From the IMG/VR virus record IMGVR_UViG_3300048908_000156, positions 1 to 54,284 of that record: a stretch of DNA of 54,284 nt. The stretch is one strand, 5' to 3'. Below the pieces are notes generated by a model. The model had not been told where the DNA came from. It did no database searches and worked only from the letters and a program-made list of their open reading frames with translations. A program made the position numbers and the translations under genes. Shown here one piece after another: positions 45,805 through 54,263 of this stretch (within the stretch, counting starts at the first letter, position 1; the number at the start of each line of letters is the position of its first letter). The stretch is from a virus.

Positions 45805-46010
45805 TGCTGCGGGAGGGCGAGGTGTTCGTGTACGGGCTGACCAAGGACAACGCCCGAGCCCTCCTGGCGGCCGCCGACGAGGTGAAGGCGGACCCGCACT
45901 CGGTCAGAGCCATCGACATCGGGTTCATCTGCCCGGAGGTCGTCTACGACGCCGCCACCTCGCTGCACCCGCCGATCATCGAGGGGCTGGCCCCCGATGC
46001 AACCTTCTAA
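45804..46010 (+). CDS. Small hypothetical virion-module protein
   Basis: 68 residues; ATG overlaps the previous stop by 1 base. GEVFVYGLTKDNARALLAAA and ADPHSVRAIDIGFICPEVVY suggest an alpha/beta fold. No family recognised. Confidence 0.58.
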   Translation: MLREGEVFVYGLTKDNARALLAAADEVKADPHSVRAIDIGFICPEVVYDAATSLHPPIIEGLAPDATF

Positions 46011-46021
46011 GGGAGTGACCG

Positions 46022-46933
46022 ATGTCCACTGCTAGGTGTTTCAGCCTCGTCGGCGGAGTGGTCCTGCGGGTCACGAAGGTTGACCCGTGCGGATTGCCCG
46101 TCTACGGCGACTGCTCCTCCGCCACGTCCGACGCGTTCGTGACGCTCACGTTCACCGCCCAGGTCGATGACGGGAACGAAATCGACGTGAAGAACGCGAA
46201 CGGCAAGACCTGTGTCAACCAGCCTGCGTGCCCGACGTTCAAGGGCTATCAGGTCGAGGGCGAGTTCTGCTCGGTGGACCCGGACCTGTTCGGGCTGATG
46301 ACCAGCCAAGAGTCGATCCTGTCGGCCATCGACGGCGCCGCCATCGGCTTCGATGTCAAGACCGGGGTGGACGCCTGTGACACCGGGTTCGCGCTGGAGG
46401 CGTGGTCGAACATCCCGGGCCAGTCGTGCGGCCCGTCCGGGCGAGTCGCCTACGGCTACCTGCTCCTCCCGTTCCTCCAGGGCGGGATCATCAGCGACTT
46501 CACGCTCCAGAACGACGCGGTGAACTTCACCATCGGGAACGCGATGACCAAGAACGGCTCCGGCTGGGGCCAGGGCCCGTATCTGGTGCAGGACGACGGC
46601 ACCGGGCAGGCGACTTCCCTGGTCACCCCGGTCTCGTCCAAGAGCCACCTCCGGGTGATGCAGACCCTCGTGCCTCCGCCCGAGGTGATCTGCGGGTGTG
46701 TCCCGCTGGACGACCCGGCGGCTCCAGTCGTCACGGGCGCCACCGCCGGGTCGCCCGGGACCTGGGAGCCTCAGCCCTCGAACCGTCCCGACAACCTGGC
46801 CGCACTCCAGACGCACACCCCGGCGATCACCGCGACCCCGACCACGGCGTGGGCGGCCGAGGAGTTCGTGATCCTGGAGGACGGCTCGGGTGCCACCTGG
46901 GACGGCACTGCCTGGGCGGAGTGGACCGAGTAA
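46022..46933 (+). CDS. Probable major tail protein
   Basis: 303 residues after AAGGGAG. Beta-rich with a conserved-looking YQVEGEFCSVDPDLFGLMTS region and a segment IPGQSCGPSGRVAYGYLLLP, then FLQGGIISDFTLQNDAVNFT, a style common in actinophage tail-tube proteins. A strong hairpin terminator follows directly (46955), as expected for a highly expressed virion gene. The position before the connector genes is not the usual order, so the call is moderate. It could instead be a capsid-associated protein. Confidence 0.6.
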   Translation: MSTARCFSLVGGVVLRVTKVDPCGLPVYGDCSSATSDAFVTLTFTAQVDDGNEIDVKNANGKTCVNQPACPTFKGYQVEGEFCSVDPDLFGLMTSQESILSAIDGAAIGFDVKTGVDACDTGFALEAWSNIPGQSCGPSGRVAYGYLLLPFLQGGIISDFTLQNDAVNFTIGNAMTKNGSGWGQGPYLVQDDGTGQATSLVTPVSSKSHLRVMQTLVPPPEVICGCVPLDDPAAPVVTGATAGSPGTWEPQPSNRPDNLAALQTHTPAITATPTTAWAAEEFVILEDGSGATWDGTAWAEWTE

Positions 46934-46954
46934 CCACGAGAGGGGCGAGACTCT

Positions 46955-46983
46955 GAGGGCGGCGGCACTGAGTCGCCGCCCTC
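46955..46983 (+). terminator. Strong hairpin after the probable major tail gene
   Basis: GAGGGCGGCG (46955-46964) and CGCCGCCCTC (46974-46983) form a perfect 10-bp stem with a 9-base loop in the 67-base gap before the next gene. It probably limits read-through after a strongly expressed gene. Confidence 0.72.
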
Positions 46984-47000
46984 ACGTCTAGGAGGCGACA

Positions 47001-47816
47001 GTGACCACCGAGATACCGGAGTTCACCGACCTGTGCGTGCCGGTCGATGTCTCGTGCTGTCAGACGGCGTGGGACGGCTACGACGACGCGGTGAAGGACC
47101 GGGCCGTCGCCCTGGCCCAGCAGACGTTCGTGATGCTCACCGGGTTCCGGGTGGGAGGCTGCCCGGCCACGATCCGGCCGTGCCGGAAGTCATGCGTCCC
47201 GCCTACGTGGCGGGAGTACCCCGTGGACGGCTTCATGGGCCGAACGGGGGGTGGGCCCTACCCGCGTGGAGGCCAGTGGTTCAACGCCGCCTGTGGCTGC
47301 GGAGCGGCCGACTGCTCCTGCTCCACCACCTGCGAGTTGACCCTGCCCGGTGAGGCGTCGGCCATCGAGGAGGTCCGCATCGACGGGCAACCCCTGGACC
47401 CGACCCTCTACCGGCTCGACTACGGCAACGTGCTGGTCGCCCTCGGTGGGACCTGCTGGCCGCTGTGCCAGAACATGACCGCCGGGCCCGACGACGACGG
47501 CTCGTTCGTGGTCACCTACGCCCGAGGCCCGGCACTGGACGGGCTCGACGCGTTCGCCGTCGGGCTCCTGGCCTGCGAGTTCGCCAAGGCGTGCCAGGGT
47601 CAGGACTGTCGGCTCCCGGCCGGGGTGCGTCAGATCAGCCGCCAGGGCGTGACGATGGACCTGCCCGGCGGCACCGAGGCGTTCACCGAGGGGCTGACCG
47701 GCATCCGTGAGGTGGACGTGCGGATCATGTTCTGGAACCCGCACGCCCTGACCGTCCCGTCGCAGGTCTACTCCCCCGACGTGAAGCGCGGCGGGAGGCG
47801 TACGACGTGGCCGTGA
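47001..47816 (+). CDS. Head-to-tail adaptor-like Cys-rich protein
   Basis: 271 residues from a GTG after TAGGAGG. The helical N-terminus (DGYDDAVKDRAVALAQQTFV) and VEEVRIDGQPLDPTLYRLDY-like centre, then LLACEFAKACQGQDCRLPAG and GVTMDLPG, fit the gp6/gp15-type connector fold of actinophages. It is very Cys-rich (CPATIRPCRKSC, CGCGAADCSCSTTCE). Overlaps the next gene by 10 bases. Confidence 0.68.
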   Translation: MTTEIPEFTDLCVPVDVSCCQTAWDGYDDAVKDRAVALAQQTFVMLTGFRVGGCPATIRPCRKSCVPPTWREYPVDGFMGRTGGGPYPRGGQWFNAACGCGAADCSCSTTCELTLPGEASAIEEVRIDGQPLDPTLYRLDYGNVLVALGGTCWPLCQNMTAGPDDDGSFVVTYARGPALDGLDAFAVGLLACEFAKACQGQDCRLPAGVRQISRQGVTMDLPGGTEAFTEGLTGIREVDVRIMFWNPHALTVPSQVYSPDVKRGGRRTTWP

Positions 47817-48340
47817 CCCAACTCGACACCGGCCCACCCATCGAGGACGAGGCCGCGCTCCCGGTCGCCCTGGCCCTCCTCTCCTGCCTGTGCGATGAGG
47901 TGGACAAGAGCCTCGGCGGCGCCGTGTGCCAGTGCACCCTCCTGCCCGGCCTGGAGTCCCCGATGGACTACTGCGACTGCACCGGCTCCGCGTGCGGGAT
48001 GGCCTGGGTGCGGGTCGATCAGGTGTTCCCCTCCACCCGGTTCCCGGTCGCTGACGTGGCCGCCGGGTGCGACGCCCCGCTGGCCGTCCGCTGCGTGCTC
48101 GGGGTGCACCGGTGCGTCCCCGGCATGGACTCCCAGGGCCTCCCACCCGACGCCGCCCAGCAGACGAAGGCGGTCCAGGTCCAGATGTCCGATATGGCTG
48201 CGATGCGTCGGGCGATGGACTGCTGCTCCCGGCAGGTGTTCCGGGGCCAGGCGATGCTCCTCGGCTCCTACACGCCGTCGGGGCCCGTCGGGAACTGCGC
48301 CGGAGGCTCGTGGCCCGTCACCGTGCAGGTCTGGACCTGA
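47807..48340 (+). CDS. Head-tail connector / tail terminator-like Cys-rich protein
   Basis: 177 residues from a GTG. Helical start (PVALALLSCLCDEVDKSLGG), many paired cysteines (CQCTLLPG, YCDCTGSACG, MDCCSRQ) and a strand-rich end. It lies between the adaptor and the HK97 gp10-like gene, where a head-closure or tail-terminator protein is expected. Direct family recognition is lacking. Confidence 0.6.
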   Translation: MAVTQLDTGPPIEDEAALPVALALLSCLCDEVDKSLGGAVCQCTLLPGLESPMDYCDCTGSACGMAWVRVDQVFPSTRFPVADVAAGCDAPLAVRCVLGVHRCVPGMDSQGLPPDAAQQTKAVQVQMSDMAAMRRAMDCCSRQVFRGQAMLLGSYTPSGPVGNCAGGSWPVTVQVWT

Positions 48341-48367
48341 TATGCGCCGAGTGAAGGGAGGAGCCTG

Positions 48368-48673
48368 ATGGCCGGGTCCGTGACCGTCACCTACCGGCCG
48401 GAGCCCGGCGGCTGGGCCGACTTCGTGAACGGCTCCGAGTACCGGGCCTGGCTCACCCGGCTCGGCAACCGGGTGGTCAACAACGCGAAGGGGAGGTGTC
48501 CGGTGGACACCGGGAACCTGCGCTCCTCGATCCGGCTCGACCTGCTCTCGAACGGTGAGGCCGAGGTGAGCGCGAACACCGAGTACGCAGGCTACGTTCA
48601 CGACGGGACGAGGTACGTCCCGGCCCGCCCCTTCCTGCGCGACGCGCTGACCGAGGAGGTCGGGCGACTGTGA
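48368..48673 (+). CDS. HK97 gp10-like tail component
   Basis: 101 residues after AAGGGAGGAG. CPVDTGNLRSSIRLDLL and YAGYVHDGTRYVPARPFLRDAL are the hallmark phrases of the HK97-gp10_like tail family, which joins tail tube and connector (tail completion). The length is usual for the family. Confidence 0.85.
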   Translation: MAGSVTVTYRPEPGGWADFVNGSEYRAWLTRLGNRVVNNAKGRCPVDTGNLRSSIRLDLLSNGEAEVSANTEYAGYVHDGTRYVPARPFLRDALTEEVGRL

Positions 48674-48683
48674 GGAGGCTCCC

Positions 48684-49073
48684 GTGACACCTGCCGACGT
48701 TCCGAAGTTCACCACCCCGACCAAACAGCGCAAGACCCTCGCCGTGGACCTGGACGGGGTGATCCTGCACGCCGTCAAGCCGAAGGCCGCGCTGATGGTC
48801 AACCTCGCCCAGTTGACCGAGGGCACCGACGCGGAGCAGGCGTCCATCGTCAACCAGTTCATCGACATCGTGTTCGACGGGGACGCCGCCGAACACATCC
48901 ACAACCGCCTGGAGGACCCTGACGACGACCTCGACATTGACGACCTCGGACCCCTGGTGGAGTGGCTGAGCGGAGAGTTCGCCGCCCGCCCTACTGGGTC
49001 GCCGCCCGCATCTACGGCTCGGCGGCGGGCAATCTCGAAGCGTTCGACGGGTGGTGTGGCCTCCACGGGGTGA
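48684..49073 (+). CDS. Tail assembly chaperone, upstream frame (G-like)
   Basis: 129 residues from a GTG after GAGGAGG. KTLAVDLDGVILHAVKPKAA opens a typical actinophage chaperone; acidic DDLDIDDLGPLVEWLSGEFA then a Ser/Pro/Arg-rich end as in other G proteins. The frame -1 to this one opens at 48941 and encodes the T-like extension, so a programmed -1 shift is expected in 48941-49073. It helps wrap the tape measure during tail assembly. Confidence 0.78.
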   Translation: MTPADVPKFTTPTKQRKTLAVDLDGVILHAVKPKAALMVNLAQLTEGTDAEQASIVNQFIDIVFDGDAAEHIHNRLEDPDDDLDIDDLGPLVEWLSGEFAARPTGSPPASTARRRAISKRSTGGVASTG

Positions 49074-49276
49074 ACCCCTGGCGACTCCCCGTGGACCGGT
49101 TCTGCAACGCGTATACATGGTGGCTCCGTGAGCACCTGGAGGAGAAGGATTGGAGGCAGTTCGAGACCATGCTCAACGCACCGCCCGAGTCGGGCACCGC
49201 CGTGCTCTCGGCTGGCTCCTCGTTCCTGTCACTGATGCAAGGCACCACCGGCGCTGAGGGGGTGGAGTCCGGGTGA
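48941..49276 (+). CDS. Tail assembly chaperone, -1 frame extension (T-like)
   Basis: Open from 48941 to 49276 in the -1 frame relative to 48684; the first start codon in this frame is the GTG at 48962, but expression is expected by frameshift. The sequence RPPYWVAARIYGSAAGNLEA, then REHLEEKDWRQFETMLNAPP is typical of the second part of chaperone pairs. It ends overlapping the tape-measure GTG by 4 bases. A canonical XXXYYYZ slip site was not found in the overlap. Confidence 0.68.
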   Translation, partial: RPRTPGGVAERRVRRPPYWVAARIYGSAAGNLEAFDGWCGLHGVNPWRLPVDRFCNAYTWWLREHLEEKDWRQFETMLNAPPESGTAVLSAGSSFLSLMQGTTGAEGVESG

Positions 49277-51417
49277 GCGAGGTCGTAGGCGAGGCCACAG
49301 TCAAACTCCGCACCGACACCAGCCAGGCCGAGTCGGACGCCTCCAGCGCGGGCAAGAAGTCAGGTGGCGCCTACTCCAGCGGGTTCAAGGGCGCGATCAA
49401 GGGGATCGGCGCTGCCATCGCGGTGACGTTCGCGGCCAGCAAGGCGGTGGACTTCCTCAAAGACTCGGTGACTGCCGCCCGGGAGAGCGCGAAGGTCAAC
49501 AACACGACCATCGCCACCCTCCGAGCCACGAAGGGCGCCTCCGGGGAGACCGCCAAGTCGATTGCTGACCTGGCGGGCAAGATGTCGATGAAAACCGGCG
49601 TCGATGACGAGGTGATCCAGTCCGGCGAGAACGTGTTGCTCACGTTCAAGGCCATCCGCAACGAGGCCGGGCGCGGGAACGACGCGTTCAACCGGGCGAC
49701 CCAGGCGGCCGTGGACCTCTCGGCGGCCGGGTTCGGCTCCGTGCAGTCGGCCTCGGTGATGATGGGCAAGGCCCTCAACGACCCGATCAAGGGCATGACC
49801 GCTCTCCAGCGGGTCGGTGTGACGCTGACCGAGGGCCAGAAGAAGCAGGTCAAGTCCCTCCAGGAGTCGGGCGACATCCTGGGCGCCCAGAAGATCATCC
49901 TCAAAGCGGTCGAAGGTCAGGTCGGAGGGGTCGCGGCGGCGACCGCCACGGCTGGGGATAAGGCCAAGATCGTGTGGGGGAACATCCAGGAGCAGATCGG
50001 CGGCGCCCTCCTGCCGGTGCTGGACGACCTGGCCTCGTTCTTCGTGGACACCCTGGCCCCGGCTCTCGGCCCGGTGCTGGACTCGTTCAGCGGCTTCGGG
50101 GACACCCTGGGGAACATCGACTTCGGGCCCATCCTGAAACGGCTCCAGCCGCTCCTGGAGACGATCAAGGGCTTCGCTACCGACGTGGGTGACGCCGCCC
50201 GGATCGCGGGCCCGGCGCTGCTCTCCATCTGGGCTGGCATCCAACCCCTGGTGGGGCCTGCCCTCTCCCTGGCCGTGGACGCGCTCGGCAAGGCGTTCGG
50301 CCTGCTCGGGCCCGCCATCGTGGTCGTGGCGACCGCCCTGGCGAGCACCGTCTCGTTCATCCAGCAGAACTCGCTGCTGTTCGAGGCCCTCGCCCTGGTC
50401 ATCGGAGCCCTCCTGCTGCCGATGCTGGTCAGCATGGCCGTCCAGGTGGCCCTCACCGCCGCGCTCTACGTCGCGTCGTGGGTGTTCATGGCGGTGCAGT
50501 CCATGATCAACGCGGTGAAGATGGCCGCCGCCTGGCTGATCGCCCTGGGACCGGTCGGACTGGTCATCGCCATCATCATCGGACTGATCGCCGTGTTCGT
50601 GCTCCTGTGGAAGAAGAGCGACGCCTTCCGGGGGTTCTTCGTGGGGCTCTGGGGAAAGATCACCGCCGCCGCGAAGGGCGCATGGGACTGGATCAAGAAG
50701 AACTGGCCGATGCTCCTGGCCGTGCTGCTCGGCCCCATCGCCATCGCCACCGTCCTCATCATCAAGAACTGGGACAAGATCAAAAAGGGGTTCTCGGCCG
50801 CCTGGTCGTTCATCAAGAGCACCGCCGGGAAGATCGTCGGCTACATCACCGCTCCAGTGCAGTCGGCCGTCACGGCGGTGGGTCGGGCGTGGGACCACAT
50901 CAAGACCCTGACCTCGAACCTGATCACGAGCATCGCTCACTTCTTCTCCGGGCTGCCTGCCAAGATCGGCAGCGGGCTCTCCTCCCTGGCCGGGGTGTTC
51001 ACCCGGGCGTTCGACTCGCTGCGCCGGGCCGGGGAGACCGCCGTCACGAACGTGATCAGCAAGTTCTCCGGGCTGGGCAGCCGGATCGTGTCGGCCATCG
51101 GTGGGATCGCCCCGCACATCAACTGGCCGGACCCGCCGGGATGGCTGAAAAAGGTGGTGCCGGGCATGGCGACCGGCGGCATCGTCACCGGCCCGACCCT
51201 CGCCGTCGTCGGGGAGCGCGGCCCGGAACTGGTGATCCCGGCCGGGCAGAACGCCCGCTGGGCGCCCGGGCTGGAGGCTGCGTTCACGAAGGTCGCTGAG
51301 GCTCGCGGGCTGGGCTCAGGGAAGGGCGCCACCATCCACGTCCACATGCCAACCGGTGACCCGCAGGCCGCTGCGCTCGCCGTGATGAACCGGCTCGCCA
51401 CCGCCGGGTCGGGCTGA
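49273..51417 (+). CDS. Tape measure protein
   Basis: 714 residues from a GTG overlapping the chaperone stop. Helical and Ala/Gly/Lys-rich, with SSAGKKSGGAYSSGFKGAIK near the start, a hydrophobic membrane-like stretch (about 340-445; VVVATALASTVSFIQQ, LIALGPVGLVIAIIIGLIAV), repeated Trp-containing amphipathic segments, and the common GGIVTGPTLAVVGERGPELV end. It sets tail length; 714 residues at about 0.15 nm each predicts a tail near 107 nm. It may also aid DNA entry. Confidence 0.93.
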   Translation: MSEVVGEATVKLRTDTSQAESDASSAGKKSGGAYSSGFKGAIKGIGAAIAVTFAASKAVDFLKDSVTAARESAKVNNTTIATLRATKGASGETAKSIADLAGKMSMKTGVDDEVIQSGENVLLTFKAIRNEAGRGNDAFNRATQAAVDLSAAGFGSVQSASVMMGKALNDPIKGMTALQRVGVTLTEGQKKQVKSLQESGDILGAQKIILKAVEGQVGGVAAATATAGDKAKIVWGNIQEQIGGALLPVLDDLASFFVDTLAPALGPVLDSFSGFGDTLGNIDFGPILKRLQPLLETIKGFATDVGDAARIAGPALLSIWAGIQPLVGPALSLAVDALGKAFGLLGPAIVVVATALASTVSFIQQNSLLFEALALVIGALLLPMLVSMAVQVALTAALYVASWVFMAVQSMINAVKMAAAWLIALGPVGLVIAIIIGLIAVFVLLWKKSDAFRGFFVGLWGKITAAAKGAWDWIKKNWPMLLAVLLGPIAIATVLIIKNWDKIKKGFSAAWSFIKSTAGKIVGYITAPVQSAVTAVGRAWDHIKTLTSNLITSIAHFFSGLPAKIGSGLSSLAGVFTRAFDSLRRAGETAVTNVISKFSGLGSRIVSAIGGIAPHINWPDPPGWLKKVVPGMATGGIVTGPTLAVVGERGPELVIPAGQNARWAPGLEAAFTKVAEARGLGSGKGATIHVHMPTGDPQAAALAVMNRLATAGSG

Positions 51418-51428
51418 GAGGGGGAGCC

Positions 51429-53171
51429 ATGTACGACGGGTACCTCAACTTCGGCGGGATCGAACTCGTCAACAGCGAGCGAGTCGCCGCGTACGTCGAG
51501 AACGGGATCGCGCCCGCCGGGCTGGAGGTGATGCCGTGCACCGGCTCGTGTGAGGACTTCCACGAGGCCGTCGGACACGACCCGTACACGTCCCCGATCC
51601 TCGACCAGCCGCCCTGGTACGACCCGGACAACCCCGACTCGTTCGACTTCGCCGGGCTGGTGGTGCTCGACCTGTCCGGGGTCAACGGCTCCACCAAGAC
51701 CGTGCAGGTGGTGGAGCGGCTGGGTGACGGCGGGATGCCGGTGCGAGGTCGGGCCGCCTCCCGGACTATGGCCGTCTCCGCGCTGGCAGTGGCCCGTACC
51801 GCGTGCGGCCTGGAGGCCGGGCTCGCCTGGCTCACCGCCGCCCTGCACCCGCCGTGCTCGGAGTCCGCCGTCTGTGGAGGGTCGCCGCTGCGAGGCTTCT
51901 CCTGCTGCCCCTCCCCGTTCTGTGCGACGCAGGACCCTGACCGTCCGCTGGCCCACGTCGTGCACACCGGGGACACGTTCATCGGGATCGACGGCGCCTG
52001 GGACACCGTGACCGACACGTTCGTGCCGTCATCGACGGTGCAGGAAGGCACCCTCGCGGGCCCCGAGTACGGCTGTGTGGACCGATACGACGCGCACTGG
52101 GCGGTGACGCCACTCGTGGCCGGAGGGCCCCTCACAGTGGCACCTGGCGCCATCGACGGCACCGGCGCGGTCCTGCTGGACCGGGGTGCCGAGCAGACCA
52201 TCACCGGCGCGACGACCGTCACCTGGACGGCTCCGCTGGGCTCGTGGGAGTCGTGGCGGCCCGCCCTGTTCGTCGGGCAGGCCGGAGCACACGTCACCCT
52301 CACCTCAGACGAGTCGGTGGACCTGACCCTGGAGGAGTGCATCAGCCCGCTGCGCCGCTCCTACCGGAACGTCGTGACCGTCGATGGCCCGAACATCGTG
52401 GAGCGGATCGCCACGGCCGACGGGGAGACCACCCTGGCCCGAGTCGAGTGGTCCTGGGTGGCGGCGGACCCGTACCTCTACGGCGAGCCGGAGGCCCTGA
52501 TCCTGCTCCAGCCGTCGCAGGGCGGAGCCGCGAACACCGTCGCCCCCGGGATCACCCTGGACGCGCCGCTGGCCGTCACCGGCACCTCCACCGCCTGCCC
52601 GCTCCCGGCCGCCGTGCTCTCCTCGTGCGCCGACGACCCGTGCTGCCTCCCGCTCAAAGCCCCACCCGCTGCGCCGTCCCTGATCGACCCGTGCATCCCG
52701 GCACCGGCGAACTTCACCCGGCAGGCGTTCCAGGTCCCGCCGTCCCTGATCCCGGCCGGGCTGGGGGTGCTCTCGTTCCAGTTCACCGCCGATGCGAAGC
52801 CGAAGGTCGGCATCCGGGTCCGTATCTGGGAGGACCCTGACCCCGACTTCGGGAACGTGCCCGAGTGCACGTTCGCCTACGAGTTCACCATCCAGTACCT
52901 CGACGCCAACCAGACGTTCGTGCTCAACGGACCCGACTCCCAGATCACCTCCACCTGCCTCGGCTTCCTGACCCCTCAGCCTGCGGATCGAGTGGTGCGA
53001 GGGAACTTCGGCGGCCCGATCCAGTCGTTGATCGTGGGATGCGGCAACCGGTACCACATCGTGGTGGACACGCCGACGACCTACCCGACGACCTGCTCCG
53101 GGCGGTGGACGGCCGGACAGGCACAGGGCAACCTCACCTGGAGCGTGACGCTGAACCGCAAGGAGGGGTAG
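51429..53171 (+). CDS. Minor tail protein (distal-tail-like)
   Basis: 580 residues after GAGGGGGAG. The start MYDGYLNFGGIELVNSERVA is typical of the first minor tail protein after the tape measure. Beta-rich; Cys-rich centre (CTGSCED, CGGSPLRGFSCCPSPFC, CADDPCCLP). C-terminal part contains strands like FQFTADAKPKVGIRVRIWED. Probably a distal tail or baseplate hub component. Confidence 0.75.
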   Translation: MYDGYLNFGGIELVNSERVAAYVENGIAPAGLEVMPCTGSCEDFHEAVGHDPYTSPILDQPPWYDPDNPDSFDFAGLVVLDLSGVNGSTKTVQVVERLGDGGMPVRGRAASRTMAVSALAVARTACGLEAGLAWLTAALHPPCSESAVCGGSPLRGFSCCPSPFCATQDPDRPLAHVVHTGDTFIGIDGAWDTVTDTFVPSSTVQEGTLAGPEYGCVDRYDAHWAVTPLVAGGPLTVAPGAIDGTGAVLLDRGAEQTITGATTVTWTAPLGSWESWRPALFVGQAGAHVTLTSDESVDLTLEECISPLRRSYRNVVTVDGPNIVERIATADGETTLARVEWSWVAADPYLYGEPEALILLQPSQGGAANTVAPGITLDAPLAVTGTSTACPLPAAVLSSCADDPCCLPLKAPPAAPSLIDPCIPAPANFTRQAFQVPPSLIPAGLGVLSFQFTADAKPKVGIRVRIWEDPDPDFGNVPECTFAYEFTIQYLDANQTFVLNGPDSQITSTCLGFLTPQPADRVVRGNFGGPIQSLIVGCGNRYHIVVDTPTTYPTTCSGRWTAGQAQGNLTWSVTLNRKEG

Positions 53172-53174
53172 ACG

Positions 53175-54263
53175 TTGGGGACCCTCGGTGACGGCGTGAA
53201 CACCGCCTACCTGTTCACCCAGGGAGGCCGGACCCAGATCGACATACTCCCCGGCGCGACTGAGGTCGGCTGGGGCCGGAACCTGAGCGCGATCAGCGCG
53301 GCCTCCGTCAAGTGCGTCGTCCCCGGCGGCCAGGGTCGGGCGGAGTGCTGTCGGGTGCTGGGGAACGTGCACACCTGGCAGCACGAACTGGTCGTGTTCC
53401 GCAACGGCCGCCGCGTCTGGGAGGGCCCCGTCGTCCGGGTCGGCTACCAGGGCGACAGTGTGACCATCGACGCCGCCGACGTGCTCGGCTGGACCCGGCG
53501 CCGCAAGCACACCGGCCGGACGGCGACCAACGTCAAGGTGCTGGACGAGTTGAACCGGGACATCGCCCAGGCGTTCGCCCCGCACGACCCGAACGTGATC
53601 GCCTACAAACAGGTGCTCAACGCCGGGACCGGGGCGACGGTGGACCGGGACGTGAAGGCGGGCTCCGGCTACTTCGCTGAGGACTTGGATCAACTCGCGG
53701 ACCAGGGCGCCAACTACACGGTGAACGGACGCCGGATCATCCTGTGGCCCGACGAGACATCACTCGGGCAGGTGTCCCGGCTGATCCCCGAACTCCACCT
53801 CGTGGCCGACGTGGAGGTGATCGAGGACGGGATGCTCCTCGCCACCGAGGTGACCGCCCGCAACGACGACGCCGTGCTGGGAGTATCCACGCAGGGCCCG
53901 GCGGTGGACCCGTTCTACGGGCTGGTGCAGGGCCTCACCGAAGCCGCCACCGTCAAGAACGGGCCCGGGCTCATCCAGGTCGCCACCCGGGTCCGAGCCA
54001 AGTGCTTCCCGGCACCCACCCTCGTCAACGTCCCTGACGGCGCGACCCTGACCTGCGACGCGCCGTACGACATCACCGAACTGGTGCCCGGGGTCCTCAT
54101 CCCCATCGCCACCAACGCCCTGTGCCGGGACGTGTCGGCCACCCAGATGCTCTCCTCGGTGGAGGTCAGGCAGACCGCCGACGGCGGCGAGAACGTGAAC
54201 ATCACCCTCGTCCCGATGACGGCCTCGTACCTGGCGGCCGCGACGGAGGTGACCGAGGGATGA
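53175..54263 (+). CDS. Minor tail protein (baseplate hub-like)
   Basis: 362 residues from a TTG after AAGGAGG. Beta-rich N-terminal domain (VFRNGRRVWEGPVVRVGYQG, VTIDAADVLGWTRRRK) and a C-terminal part with LIPELHLVADVEVIEDG and VLIPIATNALCRDVSATQML, common in tail hub proteins of actinophages. It overlaps the ATG at 54260 by 4 bases, which begins the collagen-like fibre that continues at base 1. Confidence 0.75.
   Translation: MGTLGDGVNTAYLFTQGGRTQIDILPGATEVGWGRNLSAISAASVKCVVPGGQGRAECCRVLGNVHTWQHELVVFRNGRRVWEGPVVRVGYQGDSVTIDAADVLGWTRRRKHTGRTATNVKVLDELNRDIAQAFAPHDPNVIAYKQVLNAGTGATVDRDVKAGSGYFAEDLDQLADQGANYTVNGRRIILWPDETSLGQVSRLIPELHLVADVEVIEDGMLLATEVTARNDDAVLGVSTQGPAVDPFYGLVQGLTEAATVKNGPGLIQVATRVRAKCFPAPTLVNVPDGATLTCDAPYDITELVPGVLIPIATNALCRDVSATQMLSSVEVRQTADGGENVNITLVPMTASYLAAATEVTEG

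Noticed and set aside
49360-51117. A 585-codon open frame antisense to the tape measure gene
   Set aside because: GC-rich coding DNA leaves antisense frames open; its translation is Gly/Asp/Arg/His-rich with no domain, and the sense frame has a clear tape-measure match and ribosome-binding site.
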